Made by a program: the position numbers and the translations under genes. Shown here in pieces: positions 21,542-34,461 of a DNA stretch of 64,000 nt. The first letter of the stretch is position 1. Every line of letters starts with the position of its first letter. The stretch comes from Thielaviopsis euricoi (lineage: Eukaryota > Ascomycota > Sordariomycetes > Microascales > Ceratocystidaceae): the NCBI GenBank assembly GCA_001599615.1, contig BCHJ01000001.1:2619987-2683986 (forward strand). The letters are read 5' to 3'. The notes below the pieces were generated by a model. It was not told the origin of the DNA and did no database searches. It saw only the letters and a list, made by a program, of their open reading frames with translations.

Positions 21542-22907
21542 AGTACCGAAATTCAAACAATGGCAATGCCAAACAAATCAAGCAATAGAGTTTTCGATAA
21601 AAGAAGTAAACTGGCGTTCAGGTCACAAGTCAATGGAGAGAAAGAAGCGTAGACTGAATTCAGGTTGGATAGCTGGTATTTTGATGTTCAAAGAGCTTAG
21701 CTTTGGAAAGGTGACGTTGCCAGCCTAGCGATTACGTTTTTTTTTTTCTCTTTCTTTCTGGAGCGAGATATAGTGGGCTCTTTGAGTGGTGCAGTAGCTG
21801 TAACAATGGCCTGAGCTACGCTGTAAGGGCCTGCAGCGTGCTTTGCTTGCAACTGAGAAGAAGAGAAAGAAGAAAGAGAGAGAAATAAAAAAGTCAACTA
21901 ATCAATAGTGACAAAGATGCGCCAGTGTATCGAATTGAATTTGAATAAAACGAAAAATTGTTGAAGAAAAAAAAAGAGCTCGAAGCAGAATGAAGGGGAA
22001 AATAGAAAAATAATAATAATATACAGACCTAAATGCCGACAAAAACCAATGACATGGCACTCCCAAAGAGCAGCACTAAAAGCAAATGACAGGCCTGTTC
22101 TGCTGCTTGAAAGCTATAATTCGTCATGGAGCTTCAACGCTCAAGTCAAGTAGCATCGGTAAAGAGCAGAGCTCACGCTCATCGGCAGCTAAGCCACAAA
22201 GTGTTAGATGGACCCCCTGTCGGCAACTCAAAAATCAAAACTGCTTTGCTGTCTCGAAACCAGCTTTATCCTGTCTGTCTCTGTCAAGCAGCCAAAGGCG
22301 ACCAACCACGGACTGTACTCTGCAATGCACTCAATTGTACTCAAGACGACTTTTATAGTGGTGTAAATGTAAATGCTTGTATATATTAAGGGTATCAGTT
22401 ATTATGCTTTTCTTTCAATGCTCAGGTCCTATAGACCGCTAGACGTATATTCCATTGTGTATCCTCAAAGCTACTCCTAGCGTCCAGGCTGTAGTCTCTG
22501 GGTTCTGTTTCCATCCTCACCAAGTCTCGTCATCATCTCGATGCGAACAATTCCAAGCATCCTGCTCACCTGTCTGCTCATAGTATTGTTGGGCAGACCC
22601 TATTAATATCCGCTTATATGCTCCAAGAGCGCGCAGCATTACATCGCCTGCATGCTGGCCAATTACTCTTCTGCGCGCTCAACGTATAGCCCAAGAAAGG
22701 CATATACATATATCCTGACTGAAGCCGTTATACTAGTACAGCCTGTGATATAATGAAGGTGAAGGACCTGAGTCCTGATCAAGTCGACTCTGGATGTTTC
22801 GAGTCTCTCTCCGAGACCGCGGGGCAGTGTCAAGCGTCATCGACAAACCCAAGCTGGGGGTGCACCTCTGTAGCACAGTCGCACGTATAAACTCTTGTAG
22901 TTTATGA
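21542..22907. other. Intergenic region
   Basis: Upstream of the YIP4-like gene and downstream of the PAS gene. It has AG-rich stretches near 21850-22010. No coding frame with protein-like character was found. Confidence 0.6.
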
Positions 22908-24169
22908 TCAAAAAGAGTTAAATGCCGGAATAGGCGGGCGAGCTCGCCGAATGACAGCAACTATGCCGTCCGAGGTGCATGATATCACCGCTTCCACCTC
23001 AGCCTGGTAGGCCCTTACTCCACGTCTGACGCGACGACGCAAGCAGTTGGACTCGCCTTGAGCCTCCATGGCATGAAGTACTTCTGGAATCGCAGACGAA
23101 GGGTCGATGGATGTCGGTGGTGGATAAGATTCAGCAGGGCGGCGGGCGGTAACTCCCATGCGACGTCGCTTCATAGGTGGCGGAGACTCGACCTTGATTC
23201 TGGGGGTTTCGAGCTCAGCGCTGTCAACTCGAGAAGCGGCATGGTGCTCACCTTCATACTCGTCGTCATCATCGTCGTCGTCGTCGTCATCATCATCATC
23301 GCTTAACTCTTCATCTTCGCTGGCATGGATGTCACGGTACCAGAAGCGCAGATATGCAATCGAGTCGTTTGCTTTGGCGCTTTCAAGACAGGCTATAGAC
23401 TCGGCCAGACAGGTTTGCTGGATAAGCTCGTAGAAGCTCCGGTTCATGATTTCGCTGGGCGCGATGCCGAGTACAGTGGCAACAGAGTCGCTGGCGTACA
23501 TGATGGACAATGTGCGGGTAAAGCGGTTCAGAATAAGAATGGCGCGCGGTTCTCGTACCATGGGCGGTTTTTGATATTTTGGCGAGAGATCTTCGAGCAT
23601 GTGATACATGGGGTCTTTGGTCGAGCACTTGAAGAGCTGGCGAATGCGCGGCGCCTCGTTTGCTCGGCCTGCAAAGCTACGGTTAGAGAATGCAAAAAGA
23701 AGCAAGCATGCATGAAGCGCATCCACGGTGACAGCTAGAACGGGATAAATGGGGAAAAAACAACTTACGCTCACTCTTATAGCTGGGGTTGAACTTGCCA
23801 ATGCAGGCAACGAGCGCATCTTGTACAATAGTGAATGAGCACTCGCACTTGATATAACTGCCGTCTCGTGATCGCAAATGGACCGTGTGCAGCACAGCAG
23901 CCTTATCTAATAATATACCGCGTTTGTGAACCTTGCGCGCCTTTTCAACTTCACTGGGATGGAAAAAGTTGAAGGCAGGCATATCCTTGACATCGATCGG
24001 TCTGAATCCCAAGATGTCGTGGACAGAATCCGACACAAACAGGATTTTTGCGTCGTCGCTGAGGTCTAAAGTGGCCCGGACGTATTAGTTGAGGCCCCGT
24101 CGTTGAGACGAGAAACGGCCAAAGCCGACGGGTGAACTCACCATTAATGGTCATGAACGTGACGTCCAT
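22908..24169 (-). CDS. Two-PAS-domain protein with poly-Asp tract
   Basis: Three exons, 24169-24142, 24065-23769 and 23668-22908, give about 361 residues. The first PAS domain covers about residues 10-105 (KILFVSDSVHDILGFRPIDV, then HLRSRDGSYIKCECSFTIVQ). The second spans about 150-235 (ALILNRF-like strand, SIMYASDSVATVLGIAPSEI, SFYELIQQTCL). An uninterrupted run of Asp follows, then a basic KRRR segment and a conserved-looking C-terminus (VEAVISCTSDGIVAVIRRAR). The LOV flavin motif GRNCRFLQ is absent, so it is not a VIVID/ENVOY-type photoreceptor, and no zinc finger is seen. I recall a widespread fungal family with this layout, of unknown function. It may be a sensor or adaptor. A very long gene-free, pyrimidine-rich (in gene sense) upstream region follows. 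Confidence 0.8.
23266..23305. repeat. Coding (GAT/GAC)n tract, poly-Asp
   Basis: CAT/CGT trinucleotide repeats on the top strand encode a run of about 13 Asp in the PAS protein. Such tracts vary in length between isolates. Confidence 0.8.
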
Positions 24170-24224
24170 TGTGAAGAAATTAAACTAAACAAGGACCCGA
24201 GCAGGGCAGTACAAACACACAAAT

Positions 24225-24249
24225 ACACACACACACACACACACACACA
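24225..24249. repeat. (AC)n microsatellite
   Basis: About twelve AC dinucleotides lie in the leader of the PAS gene. Confidence 0.9.
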
Positions 24250-25421
24250 GTCGCAAGCGTGGGCGGCACCAGCTGAAGAAGAAAAAAAAAGAAATGGGAG
24301 GAAAAGAAATATGTAAGAAAGACTGCAAGGTGCCAATACTCAGACTGGACTGCGCAAGCTTAGCTTAGTATGCAGCAGCAGCTTATTATTCAAAGGCCGT
24401 GAATGAGATGAGTAATGGATGAGTGAGTGAATGGTAGTCGCGGCAAAGAGCAGAGCAGGGAGCCAGGGCAAAACAGGGACCAACAGCTGCAAGCAAACAA
24501 CGGTAAAGAAACGATGCAATGCAAGCAGAGGCGGGCGGCGCATGCAATGACGACGGGTTAAGTTGATGGTGTGAAAACAAGCAGCAGGCGGAGAGTCGGC
24601 GGAAAACTTGGTAGAAATATGGCTGAATCAAGTGCGGCCCAAGGTCGAGTTGAGTTGTGCCAGACGAGACTGGGGGTGGCTCGATAAAGGCAGGAGAGAA
24701 TAGAACAAAATGATAATAAAAAAACAAAAACAAAAACAAAGACGAAGGTAACGTATCTTATAGATGCTCAGAAGCAAGACAGATTGAAGTGAGGCCAAGA
24801 CCGTATATAAGAAAACTGGAGGTCTGGTCTGGTCTGGAAACAACAGCTCCGATTGGGGCACTGACCTGACTGCAGAGTGACAAACAGCTTACTACGCAGA
24901 GAGCAAATAGATAGGGTGGACAGAGCTTAGCAGTGCCAAAAGAGGTAGCAGCAACGAAAGCTGGTTGATTTGGGGTGAGTGGATAGGCGAGTGAGTGGGT
25001 GGGTGGGTGGGATGTAAGTAAGTAAATATAATCAACAGCTGCCGGTATAATGCTGGTGTTAATGTTAGCAGTTGTCTCGCTGGGCGTCGATCAGCGTCTG
25101 GGGGGCAGGCGGACGAAGAGGAGGACGAGGAGGTCCAATTCAGTACAAGAAGCTTGGGTCAGAAATGAAAAGAGAGGCAAGCGATGCTAAATATAGCCAA
25201 CAGCGACGACTAGACCAGGGCCACTAAAAAGAAAAGAAAACAAAACAAATCGGAAGATTTGAGAGAGAAAGGAAAATAAGAACGAAAAAACATAATAATA
25301 AAGAAATAAAACGAAGACATGGCAAAAATAGACAACGACCTTGTAGAGGCACTGCCGAGCCCTGCAATCGGCGTAGTGCAAGAAGTAGCTAAGAAGGGTG
25401 TTCAGTAAGTACTAGTAGCCG

Positions 25422-25445
25422 TACTGCTACTGCTACTGCTACTGC
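25422..25445. repeat. (TACTGC)n microsatellite
   Basis: Four copies of a TACTGC hexamer lie in the gene-free region. Confidence 0.85.
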
Positions 25446-26359
25446 AACACATGGAAATAGGTGGGTGATGCGCTGTATTTTACAGCCAAGCGACAAAGAC
25501 GAGTCAAGCAAACCCCAAAATAGCCAACGACAGGGTAGATTCTGGTAGCTGTGCCAGAGCAACCTACTGCCTCTTTTTCTTTTTTTTTCTTCTTTTCTGC
25601 AACTCTGCTTATTCTCCAGTTTATTGCCTGATTTCTTTTTTATCGACAGTCGGCCATGTCAGTCCCATCGAAAGCTGAAAAGACATGAATGAGCAGAGCA
25701 GGGAGAGCAAAGAAAAGGGAATGCAAGCGGAGCAGGCGACAACAATGATAATACCCACTAGGCAGAGCATTAAGCGAGTAAAACAGTAATATCACTGTAT
25801 GTACATCTCGGGGCCAAACGAAGCTAGACCTCGAGGCTTCGAACCTGTTATCAACTGCGGTTGTCTCGGGAGACTGCGAGAGCTGCGCTTGGCTTGTGAT
25901 GCATATGGAGCGTGTAATTGGCAGTAAGCTGTCCAAAGGATTCATACAGCTCAAGCTGCCCTGATGCCGTCTCTTTGAGCACAGACAATGCAATGACTTG
26001 ACTGCATACTTACTCAAGTATAATGGTGCGCCGTAATACAATGATACACACGAGATACCAATCAATCCATGTATCAAGCAATGTACAGAATGCACATAAT
26101 GAACGGGAGGGATCGACTTGGGGCAGTAAATCAGAGGTGTATCAGACATGTTATCCACGAGCCGGGGACAGATTCAGACTTCTGAGGAGACTTGACGAGA
26201 CGCATAAATGCAATGTGTATGTATGTCTTGAAGCTTTGAGTGTTACTTGTGTTCAACTATCCAAGAAAAAAGTAGCAGAAAAGAGGCATGTGCAGAGAGA
26301 TAGAGACACGGCTTGTGGCCCTATAGGAACGAGGGCGAGGTGGCAAGGGTCGTAGAGAT

Positions 26360-26394
26360 AGAGGTGGAGGTGGAAGTCGAAGTGGAAGTGGAGG
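26360..26394. repeat. Imperfect (AGGTGG/AAGTGG)n tract
   Basis: About six imperfect hexamers of the AGTGGA/GGTGGA type lie in tandem in non-coding DNA. Confidence 0.75.
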
Positions 26395-29213
26395 TTGCTT
26401 TTAGTTTGTTTGTATGTTTGTAATCATACACGCGCACGGCATGCGTTTTTCTCAATGACAAGTACAAGTACTCGTGCGTGCGTGTGTGTGTGTGCGAGTT
26501 CACACTGCCCATACAGGTTACAGAGTGTACAGAGTGGGGGTTATGACCAGTCCATGGTAAGCGCCATTCTCATAGGACTGCTACTAATATAGCTGACTGA
26601 AATAACAAAAAAAGGGCAACTGAGATTGGCAAGAGATTACATAGCAAGCCATCCTATGCATGTCCCGGGGAACGCGGGGTGTGTTTCTATGCAGCAAGAG
26701 ATAAAAAGAAACAAAACGAAAAGACAAAAAAAAAAGAAAGCACCGACAAAGTCAACCCAAGCTCTGGGTATCTGGGCGTAAAACACAAGGACGATGATAT
26801 GATGTATCGCCACTTTGAATGTGTTTGTGGTCGTGTCGTAGTAAAGTAGAGAAAAGAAAAAGAAAAAAGAACGTTACACATGTACTCGTCACTGGAATGT
26901 GGGAGTACATAGCATATTGTATATAGCTTCAGGTTAGAAGGATCAAGGCCGGCCCGGTATCCTAGTACTTTCAGACTCCGTTTCCCAAGGAGAGGAGAAA
27001 ATACGCCCCAAAAAACGAAGCCAAAATTTGATAGATCACTAAATCATATGGTTGACGGGAGAGCATATGTAGGGGAAATAGAAGTGAGTGTTCAGGAGGG
27101 GCAACAATTAAGGCGAAACTTATTGGCTTGCGCAGATCGTATACACATCGAGCCACAAGTAGTACTGGATGTTTGGGTATGCACCATTTGACGACAGCTT
27201 ATTGAATAGACTCCTTGGGGCTTTGGTGAAGTATATAAAAGGGAGGATGACGCGCTAGAACATGAAGTGTCATGTAAACCAGCAAAAAAAAAAAAAAAAT
27301 AGAAAAGAAAGCATAGGCCAAAATGGTTGACGTGTTGTAGTGTGTGGGGGCGAAGGAGAAGCGGAACAAGAAAAAGGCCTGTCATACTGACTTTGAATAG
27401 AGCGTTCGTGCTGTCAAACAGTGAACCCAGAGCTGCAAATTTAGATACAACGGAGTGGATACAGACAGAGCGAGCTAGAGGTCAGAGCTGCGATGAATGC
27501 TTTCGCGCTTAAAACGGGTTGAATTTTGCGCATAAAAGAAGTCGAGGCGATGATCGGTAGCTTGATGAATCGATGTGGTGGTGACAGGCAGATCTATCTG
27601 ATAAGACAGGCAGGTCGCAAAGCTGTCTGGTATCGTCGCAGGTGATTAAACACAGTCGGGCGTTGAATAGAAGATGAGTGTAAAAGAAAATAATGATAGC
27701 GGGAGATTCTTCTAGAAACATAAATAACGACAAGGGAAAACTCCAAAAAGTAAATGGGGAGAAATGGAAGAGGAGCTGCGAGCTACAAGTAAGTTTTACC
27801 AAACATTATACAATCAGTACGACCAGGTTGATGGATTTAAACAGCTACAGGTTTCTGCAGCTCTACCAGAGTCGTGTGGTAGAAGAACCCAGCCAACAAG
27901 AAAAAGGTGCACACCTTTTAACACGGAAAGGTTGCGTGCGGGTGAGAAGAATTATTCGGCGAATCCGTAACAAATGACAGTCCATAAATAGAAGAAGCGG
28001 TGGTGTCAAGCTAGGCGCTATATTTTTATTTACTATTTATTTATTTTCTTCTCCAGAGCTTTCAAATGACAAGCAAGCTACTGTACTATACAGATGGCCC
28101 GAGCTGGAGCTGTAGGTACGGAACGTAGCACTTGGCCTTTACGCGCAGAATGACAAGCAAAACATTGGCTGCCCTGCCCTGCCAGGTCTAGGTCAGTCCA
28201 GTCAGTGCTTGGCATCCAAGAAAAAAAAAAAGAAAAAGAAAAAAAAGACAGCGTAAGCGAGCGACGAGGATTCCCGCCCGCAAAGCCGAGAAGCAGCAGT
28301 GGAAGAGATCACAACAAACATCACAGCGCCCAAGGGCAGGGTAGCATGGGCGAAATGTAGGGGGAAAAAACATCAATATGACTTTGACAAACGTAAGAAA
28401 CAAATTTCTACCCAGACAAGTGCATGCAAGAACGGCCATGTACCACAAATTTAGACAAAAGCCGAAGAGAGCTCCGGGCTGGCTGGGATTAGAAGCAGGG
28501 CGAAGAGAATGTGGAAAGGAAAAAAAAAAAGTCACGAGCAAGACATGGTACAAATACCGCGGCGAATGACGTTGAAAACCAAACCATCGACAGAAAGACA
28601 ATTACAGACACATAAACCAGAGGCAACAGTATCATCACCCAACAACAATCGAAAATAGCGAAAGGCTGGATAAGAGAGACGATAGCGGATACACCAACCA
28701 ACAATAATGGCGGCGCCAGGAATCCTTTGGAGCAGCTGAAGTAGCCTTTTTTAGTTTCGGCTTTTACTGTTTCTGGAGATGCAAGCCGTCTTATTTTTTT
28801 TTCTTTTGACCTCTGACTTTCGGAGGAGAGAGTTGGGATATTGAACAATTAAAAAAAAAAAAGAAGGAAAAAGAAATACGACCATGGAAATGCCGGCATA
28901 TGTCAAAGCAGCAGCCCGAGTAGGGGATATACGCAGGTCAAAGTAGAAGACAAAAAAGAAAGAAAATAACGGCACAGGAGGCAAAGAAAAAAGGAACGTG
29001 AAAGTAACAATAGCAAGCGTTACAATGCAGACGATAAAACAGCAAACTATTCATGTATGGGACAGACAGACGGACGCACCGCAAGTCGACTTGCAGCAGA
29101 GAGCAGACGAACCGAAGAACTGCGACGGCAGGGGTTGTTGCTGTTGTCGTTGTTGTGTGGACAGCTGCGAAAGAGGCCTATGATGAGATTGCGGCACAGG
29201 ACATGTCAGAGGC

Positions 29214-29242
29214 TTTTTTTTTTTTTTTTTTTTTTTTTTAAN
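29214..29242. repeat. T26 homopolymer and undetermined base
   Basis: Twenty-six thymines (29214-29239) are followed by AA and a single N at 29242. The assembly was evidently uncertain at this homopolymer. Confidence 0.9.
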
Positions 29243-30534
29243 AAATGTACAATGATGGATAAAAGTAGAAACGTAGTCACTACTAAGATATGCGGGAATC
29301 AACTCCTATAATTGCCTCAGTGGCTGTAAATACGTTTCTAACCGCAACATGGAACGGACAATGGAATGGAAGACTACGACTTTCTTGACCAGTAAAAAAA
29401 AACAAGAACTTCAAGCGCCATTTCTGACGAACAAGCAAGAGTCGAAATCCAAAATGGCACTAAGCTACTGCATGCTTGGCCTGAAATCGCTCTCCACGCC
29501 ATACTGTCCATACTATTATCTCGTGATTTGCTACAGTAACCAATATTTTCATATAATGTATAGCTGTAAATTAAAACAAGTCCTCTATCAGATGAGGTAG
29601 TTAAGTGAGTAAATTTATATCAAAGTATCATTCCACTTAGTGAAAAGCTAAAGCATACATAAGCTTAAGCTACCAACAATACAACATCCGGGGCCTGGCC
29701 TAGTTGCCATGCCATCCACTAAACGCAACATGACGGGGGTGCCGCTCATACACCATAGCAAAAATAGCGTCTAATCCTCACATAATGTATTGACGGGAAT
29801 TGCTGACGTGTTTACGCTCCGTCCAGCAAAATAATAACCGAAGATTCACTGACAAGAGAAAGCGGCATATCATCGCTAGGGGGCAAACGCTAAGGCGGCC
29901 CTGTTCTAAGCAAAGTGGCCCACGATAAACCATACCGGCGTTGCCTGCATGGAACTACAATAAATGCAGTCCTGTACTTGTACAAAATGTACACTCACAC
30001 TAATGCGTCTATCACCAACGCACGTGTAGAAAGAGGCATATCCAAGACAAGCCAGATCTAAATACTACATGCAAGGATTTCCTGCCTTGTCTGTGTATTG
30101 TAGTTGACAAACACTAGCCGTAACATAAAAGGCGTATCAGTCGTAATTGTGATAATTAGCTGTAAAGACGAAAGCCGCATTTATCAAAAGATTAACCTTC
30201 ATTTTAGCTCCAGGTCCCGGAGTCTCTGACGTGAAAAAAAAAAAGCTACTACTTGATGCTAATAATTGGATTCTAGATAGGAATCTGACCGCCGGCGACA
30301 CATTTCCAAATACAGGTTTTCTGTCCTTCCTTGCATCCCAGCCTTCTGACGTGTATTTTGCTCGGTAAATGGCAAGTTGACAACAGTAAACCAAGCAGTG
30401 ATGGAACTACCGTATTTCTTTTTTACTTTGCGGGTTTTCGCACATTTATTGTGATTTCTGCTTGCCGACCCCACGTCCCGTAGTGGTGTACCGTTCTTGA
30501 TATGTTGATATGTATTTTTTTTTGTCTTCTCTTG

Positions 30535-30562
30535 AAAAAAAAAAAAAAAAAAAAAAAAAAAA
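30535..30562. repeat. A28 homopolymer
   Basis: Twenty-eight consecutive adenines in non-coding AT-rich DNA. Confidence 0.9.
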
Positions 30563-31790
30563 CTTAGTCCCTCACTTCTGCTACCAACCCTCACCCAACT
30601 CAAGCTAGCATACCAGCTTTCAAGCTATTCCGTTCCTGCGTAAGCTGCAGTGTTTGGAACACAAGCAGAGCAAACCACATGACTATAACCAAGTACCCAG
30701 GTAAAGAAATTTTCCTCATTCGAGCAGACAATATCTTGGTGTGGCTTTATGGCACGTAGACTTTCTTTTTGTTAGTAGAGATGCATCAGAAACAGTTATA
30801 TGAATCACTGCAATTGCAGTGAGCAAAAAAAGCCCCTTCGGTATTTCCTGTTTCCGGGCCGGACCCATTTCTTCACCGCACTGAATTGCAACGATAGGCG
30901 GAAGTCGTCTAATCTACATATTCCGCTACGATGCATATTACACTTGAATTAGAAATCTAGGCAGCGAACAAACAAAACCTAACCGAACGCTAATTGGAAG
31001 TAGACACAAAGCGAGGAAATGAATAGTGACTGAAATGCTCCCTTATTTCAAGTACCTCTATAGCATACTAATTAACAAGCTCCGCTTAACACAGCCTATA
31101 TGTTTCTCCTCATACACTTCATTCATGGTACAAATAGTCTATACACATGCCACAGCGGCCAAAAACTTGATTTGGTTACAAACTGAGACGACGAATAAGA
31201 CGCCGCCGGCTTCGATTCCTGCTTCCCCTAGAAACCAGTCTCAGGGTATTGTGAAGGGCTCCAACTGCAGGGATACGACTGACTGTCCTATGCATTTTCT
31301 CGATAGAGCTTAAAGTCTATTTGTTTTCCTATGTACTATGAATGCCTTTCGGGATGTCGGATAAACTCATACAAAGATGTGCTAGTGTTCACATAAAGTT
31401 CGCGATGCCAGCGCTAATGGGCGAAACCAAGCTTCAACATCACAATAATTGAAATAGACGTAATCATTAAACTCTCACTTGAATAAGATCTAGAATATGT
31501 ATCGAATAACACCAGATCAACTCAGACCAAGCGAGTACTCTATAGTTTCACTGAAGGGTAGGTAACTATGTTGCCAGTTTATAATAAGAGGTACTTAGCC
31601 TTAACCCTTAATGCGTTTTTAGCAAATGATACAGTAAGTAAAACGATTATCGACTATGGTCCATAGCTAGAGCCATATACACAAATATCCTTCACAGAAA
31701 CGACTTACTATATTACTAACTTCCTGGACTAATCCTTCTTCAACCCTCTCGACAGACGCCCCGAGCTGCATCTTTATTTCACCCATAGTT

Positions 31791-32550
31791 TCAGGGATGT
31801 ACAACCCAGCCGATACTACGCCGGATCAGCTTCGTACAGGGTGCATGTTTCCCATATCCACAATCCGATGCTAATGGTAGTCCTCTCGTAGCATCAAATA
31901 TGAGTAGTCTGCGAAGTCCACAGCATGGTAAACTCGTCTTTACAGTAGTACTCAAGTTACACATTAGGTGTCCTACTAAGTTTGCACTAACGAGTGCTCG
32001 TTGCAACACTACCAAGGACAGTAACTAGGTGCTTCTTAGACCTCTATGTATATGGTGCCCATTGCCTTTTCTGTATCCGCCTTGCCTCCCGTCAAAATCG
32101 CCATGGTGCGCTAGAGACTGTTAGCTCACTAAGGGCAGTAGTGTTCGTCTCTTCGCGCCAGGTCTAACGTCAGATTACCATGTCAGTTGAAGATGTCAGA
32201 AAGGTATCTCCTAGATTTGATTCGAGGGATTGTGCAAGGTTGCATAGTGGTGAGTGGTCAGGGATGATACGGCACTGGCTGTGGCTGAAATTCAGGTGCC
32301 GTATATCTTGTTGTATGATTGCCACACTTCACTTCCCCTGGTAATATATATCTAGTGTTGTAAAGCGAGTACTTCCGAGTAAAGTTTCTAGACACTTCAA
32401 TAAAGAAATGCGCAGCACGGCAACTGGGGTTTGTGGAGTCTTATTGATATCAGTCAGGTCATGGAAATACAGCTCCAGATGAATACTACGATGGGCAAGC
32501 GCCAACATGTGGTAGCCTATAGTATCTATGAATCTCTCGAGATAGCGCAT
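31791..32550 (-). pseudogene. Possible relic of an unassigned gene
   Basis: Two minus-strand open frames (32550-32329 and 32015-31791) have mixed hydrophobic and charged composition and no link by plausible splicing. The downstream one holds LPCCGLRRLLIFDATRG and GYGKHAPCTKLIRRSIGW. I do not recognise a family. They are reported only as a possible remnant. Confidence 0.2.
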
Positions 32551-33253
32551 GCAGTCTAGATAAATTTTTATTCACTAAGCTTCTAGTTATTGTATTCGCA
32601 TGAAAAGGAGGCTATGGCATTCGCAGGAGATTTCAGTTTGATGGAATACGCACCAAAAATAGAGATAAATGAAATAATGGCCTCCATCTAACTCCTAGAG
32701 GGCAGAGAATAACGCTGTGAGAGGTACTACATGCTATTGTAGTGAAACAAAAAAAAGGATTTTGAGTAGTATTCTAGAGTTCAGAAAAGGGTAGAGTTGT
32801 TGGTGCAAGTTTAGCAAAATATGGATCAAATGGAGAATAGACTTATCTAATGGAAAAAATTAAACTGAACCTTGATAGATATTGTCAGTTCCTGAGACAA
32901 ATAATGCACGCATTGCAAGCATCATCTCATTGAATACCGTAAGACGTTGTTTAGGTCTGGATAGCGCGAACATTGATTAAAATTATAGCTTTTTCGTGGA
33001 GGAAAGTAAAGTTCATTCTACAGTGCCCAGCAAATATACTATAATTTTTGTTAAACTGATAATTCCTCTGCAGGACAATTGTATCTTCTCTTCATTCTTC
33101 ATTAGCTAAATCAAATTAAGCCAGCGTTACACAAGCACAGTATACTGCTACAGTACATAGTCAACCCTACAAAATAGAAACGTCTCTGCTACAACTGCCT
33201 CTCGTCATAAAACCCCAAAGTAAACGAAGTAGAAAATGAAGAAAAATAGTCTA

Positions 33254-34461
33254 TTATTTCTTGAATGCATTGAGTAGCCCAATAAAGAGGGCCAAGATCA
33301 CATTGACTACTGTAATGACAAACACTAGACGACCCTGCTCCTTGAATCGGTACTTGAAAAGTTTCAAACGCATCTGAGGTTCAATGCGTTGGTGCAGATG
33401 CCTCCTTAGGTGAAGAAGTCGCTCCCCAATGAAAGGAAAGTCTTTCTCCAAGTCAATCTCGCAAAGTAAGTAGTCATTTTCTTCAGCAGCACACAAATGC
33501 TTAAAAGAAGGATAGTGTCACCAGTCCAATTGAGAATCTGCAGACATTCCTAGGCACAACTCGGTATTATCGTACCCATGGAGTACGAGAATTGTTGAGC
33601 GGCGAACCACTTTCCAGAAGTTTCTGGGTCCAACAGTATTGAGTTGAGGCTAGTATTTATCAGGGCTACTGCGGCACCTCTGAGAAAAATAGGCCTATAT
33701 CTCAAGTGTTAGAAAGCATCTCATGCAAAGCTATGAATGACTTACCATTTTCTGTCAGCCTCAACGTGATTCTCGAATAGACTGCCTATCCTATGATAGG
33801 CGAATATTTCCAATACCCAGCCAGAGACATACAGATGCTTTGATGCGTCATCTGTAAGTTGAATTTCAAGATTTGAAAAAGTTGGCGTCAACGTCCCAGA
33901 GCTTGATGGTTGTGCCAAGGTTCTCTGGCGTATGTGTTTCTCCCCAAGATGGCAGCTGCGCAATAAAGCGACCGATGAAAAATTGTCGCAGAGGCACATC
34001 AAGAGCTTCACGCCAATGCTCCTGAGACAGCTGATTGAAAGACATATCGCCCAAAAGGGATAGAACAGACTGTCAGCCCGTGCCAATCAGTGATGCCACC
34101 ATCTAGATGACAAACTGAACTAAGATCTGTTCAACTTCATCACATAGGATACCCTGTGCTCTGAGGTGGGAGAGAACATTCCGAATGGTCAGAGGCTCTG
34201 AAGAAAGCCGCGAGAACTCAACCGCTCAAGTAAACATACATACTAAAAAAGTATATTTTCGCGAGAGCAGTTCTCTTGTTGGCAGAAAGTCAAACCGGTT
34301 GTCATAGCCTTGAGCCAGTGATGAAAAGCATCAATGCCTATCATTAAATTCTGAATGATTGCAGCATTGCCTTCACATTCCAGAAAAACAGCAAGGTTGT
34401 AGCGAAGATCTTCAAGTTCATGATCAGTCCGACGGCGAGGGATATTCCGGTGGGTAGACAT
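33254..34461 (-). pseudogene. Decayed gene with C-terminal membrane helix
   Basis: The relic starts at an ATG (34461; MSTHRNIPRRRTDHELEDLR) and stops at 34243. It resumes in other frames with HWREALDVPLRQFFIGRFIA (about 34010), then LEIQLTDDASKHLYVSGWVL (about 33850). An intact-looking intron (GTAAGT to ATATAG, about 33744-33694) follows. The last part (ENDYLLCEIDLEKDFPFIGE and RFKEQGRLVFVITVVNVILA) ends at 33254. At least one frameshift and several stops break it. A juxtaposed basic patch and a final hydrophobic helix resemble the C-termini of many fungal hypothetical proteins. The function is not recognised. The intron and the order of segments show it was once one gene. Confidence 0.5.

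Larger units (their letters stand above)
24170..29241. other. Long gene-free A/G-rich region upstream of the PAS gene
   Basis: About 5 kb carries no supported gene. The top strand is strongly A/G-rich with many GAAAA and AAAGA tracts. In the sense of the minus-strand PAS gene this is a C/T-rich promoter and leader. It includes CA, CTGCTA and GGTGGA repeats. Only short open frames occur, none protein-like. It ends at a T26 run and an undetermined base. Confidence 0.5.
29243..33253. other. AT-rich gene-poor region
   Basis: No intact gene. Minus-strand frames at 31791-32015 (containing LRRLLIFDATRGLPLASDCG) and 32329-32550 (containing YLERFIDTIGYHMLALAHRS) look faintly protein-like and may be relics. 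An A28 run lies at 30535-30562. Confidence 0.45.
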
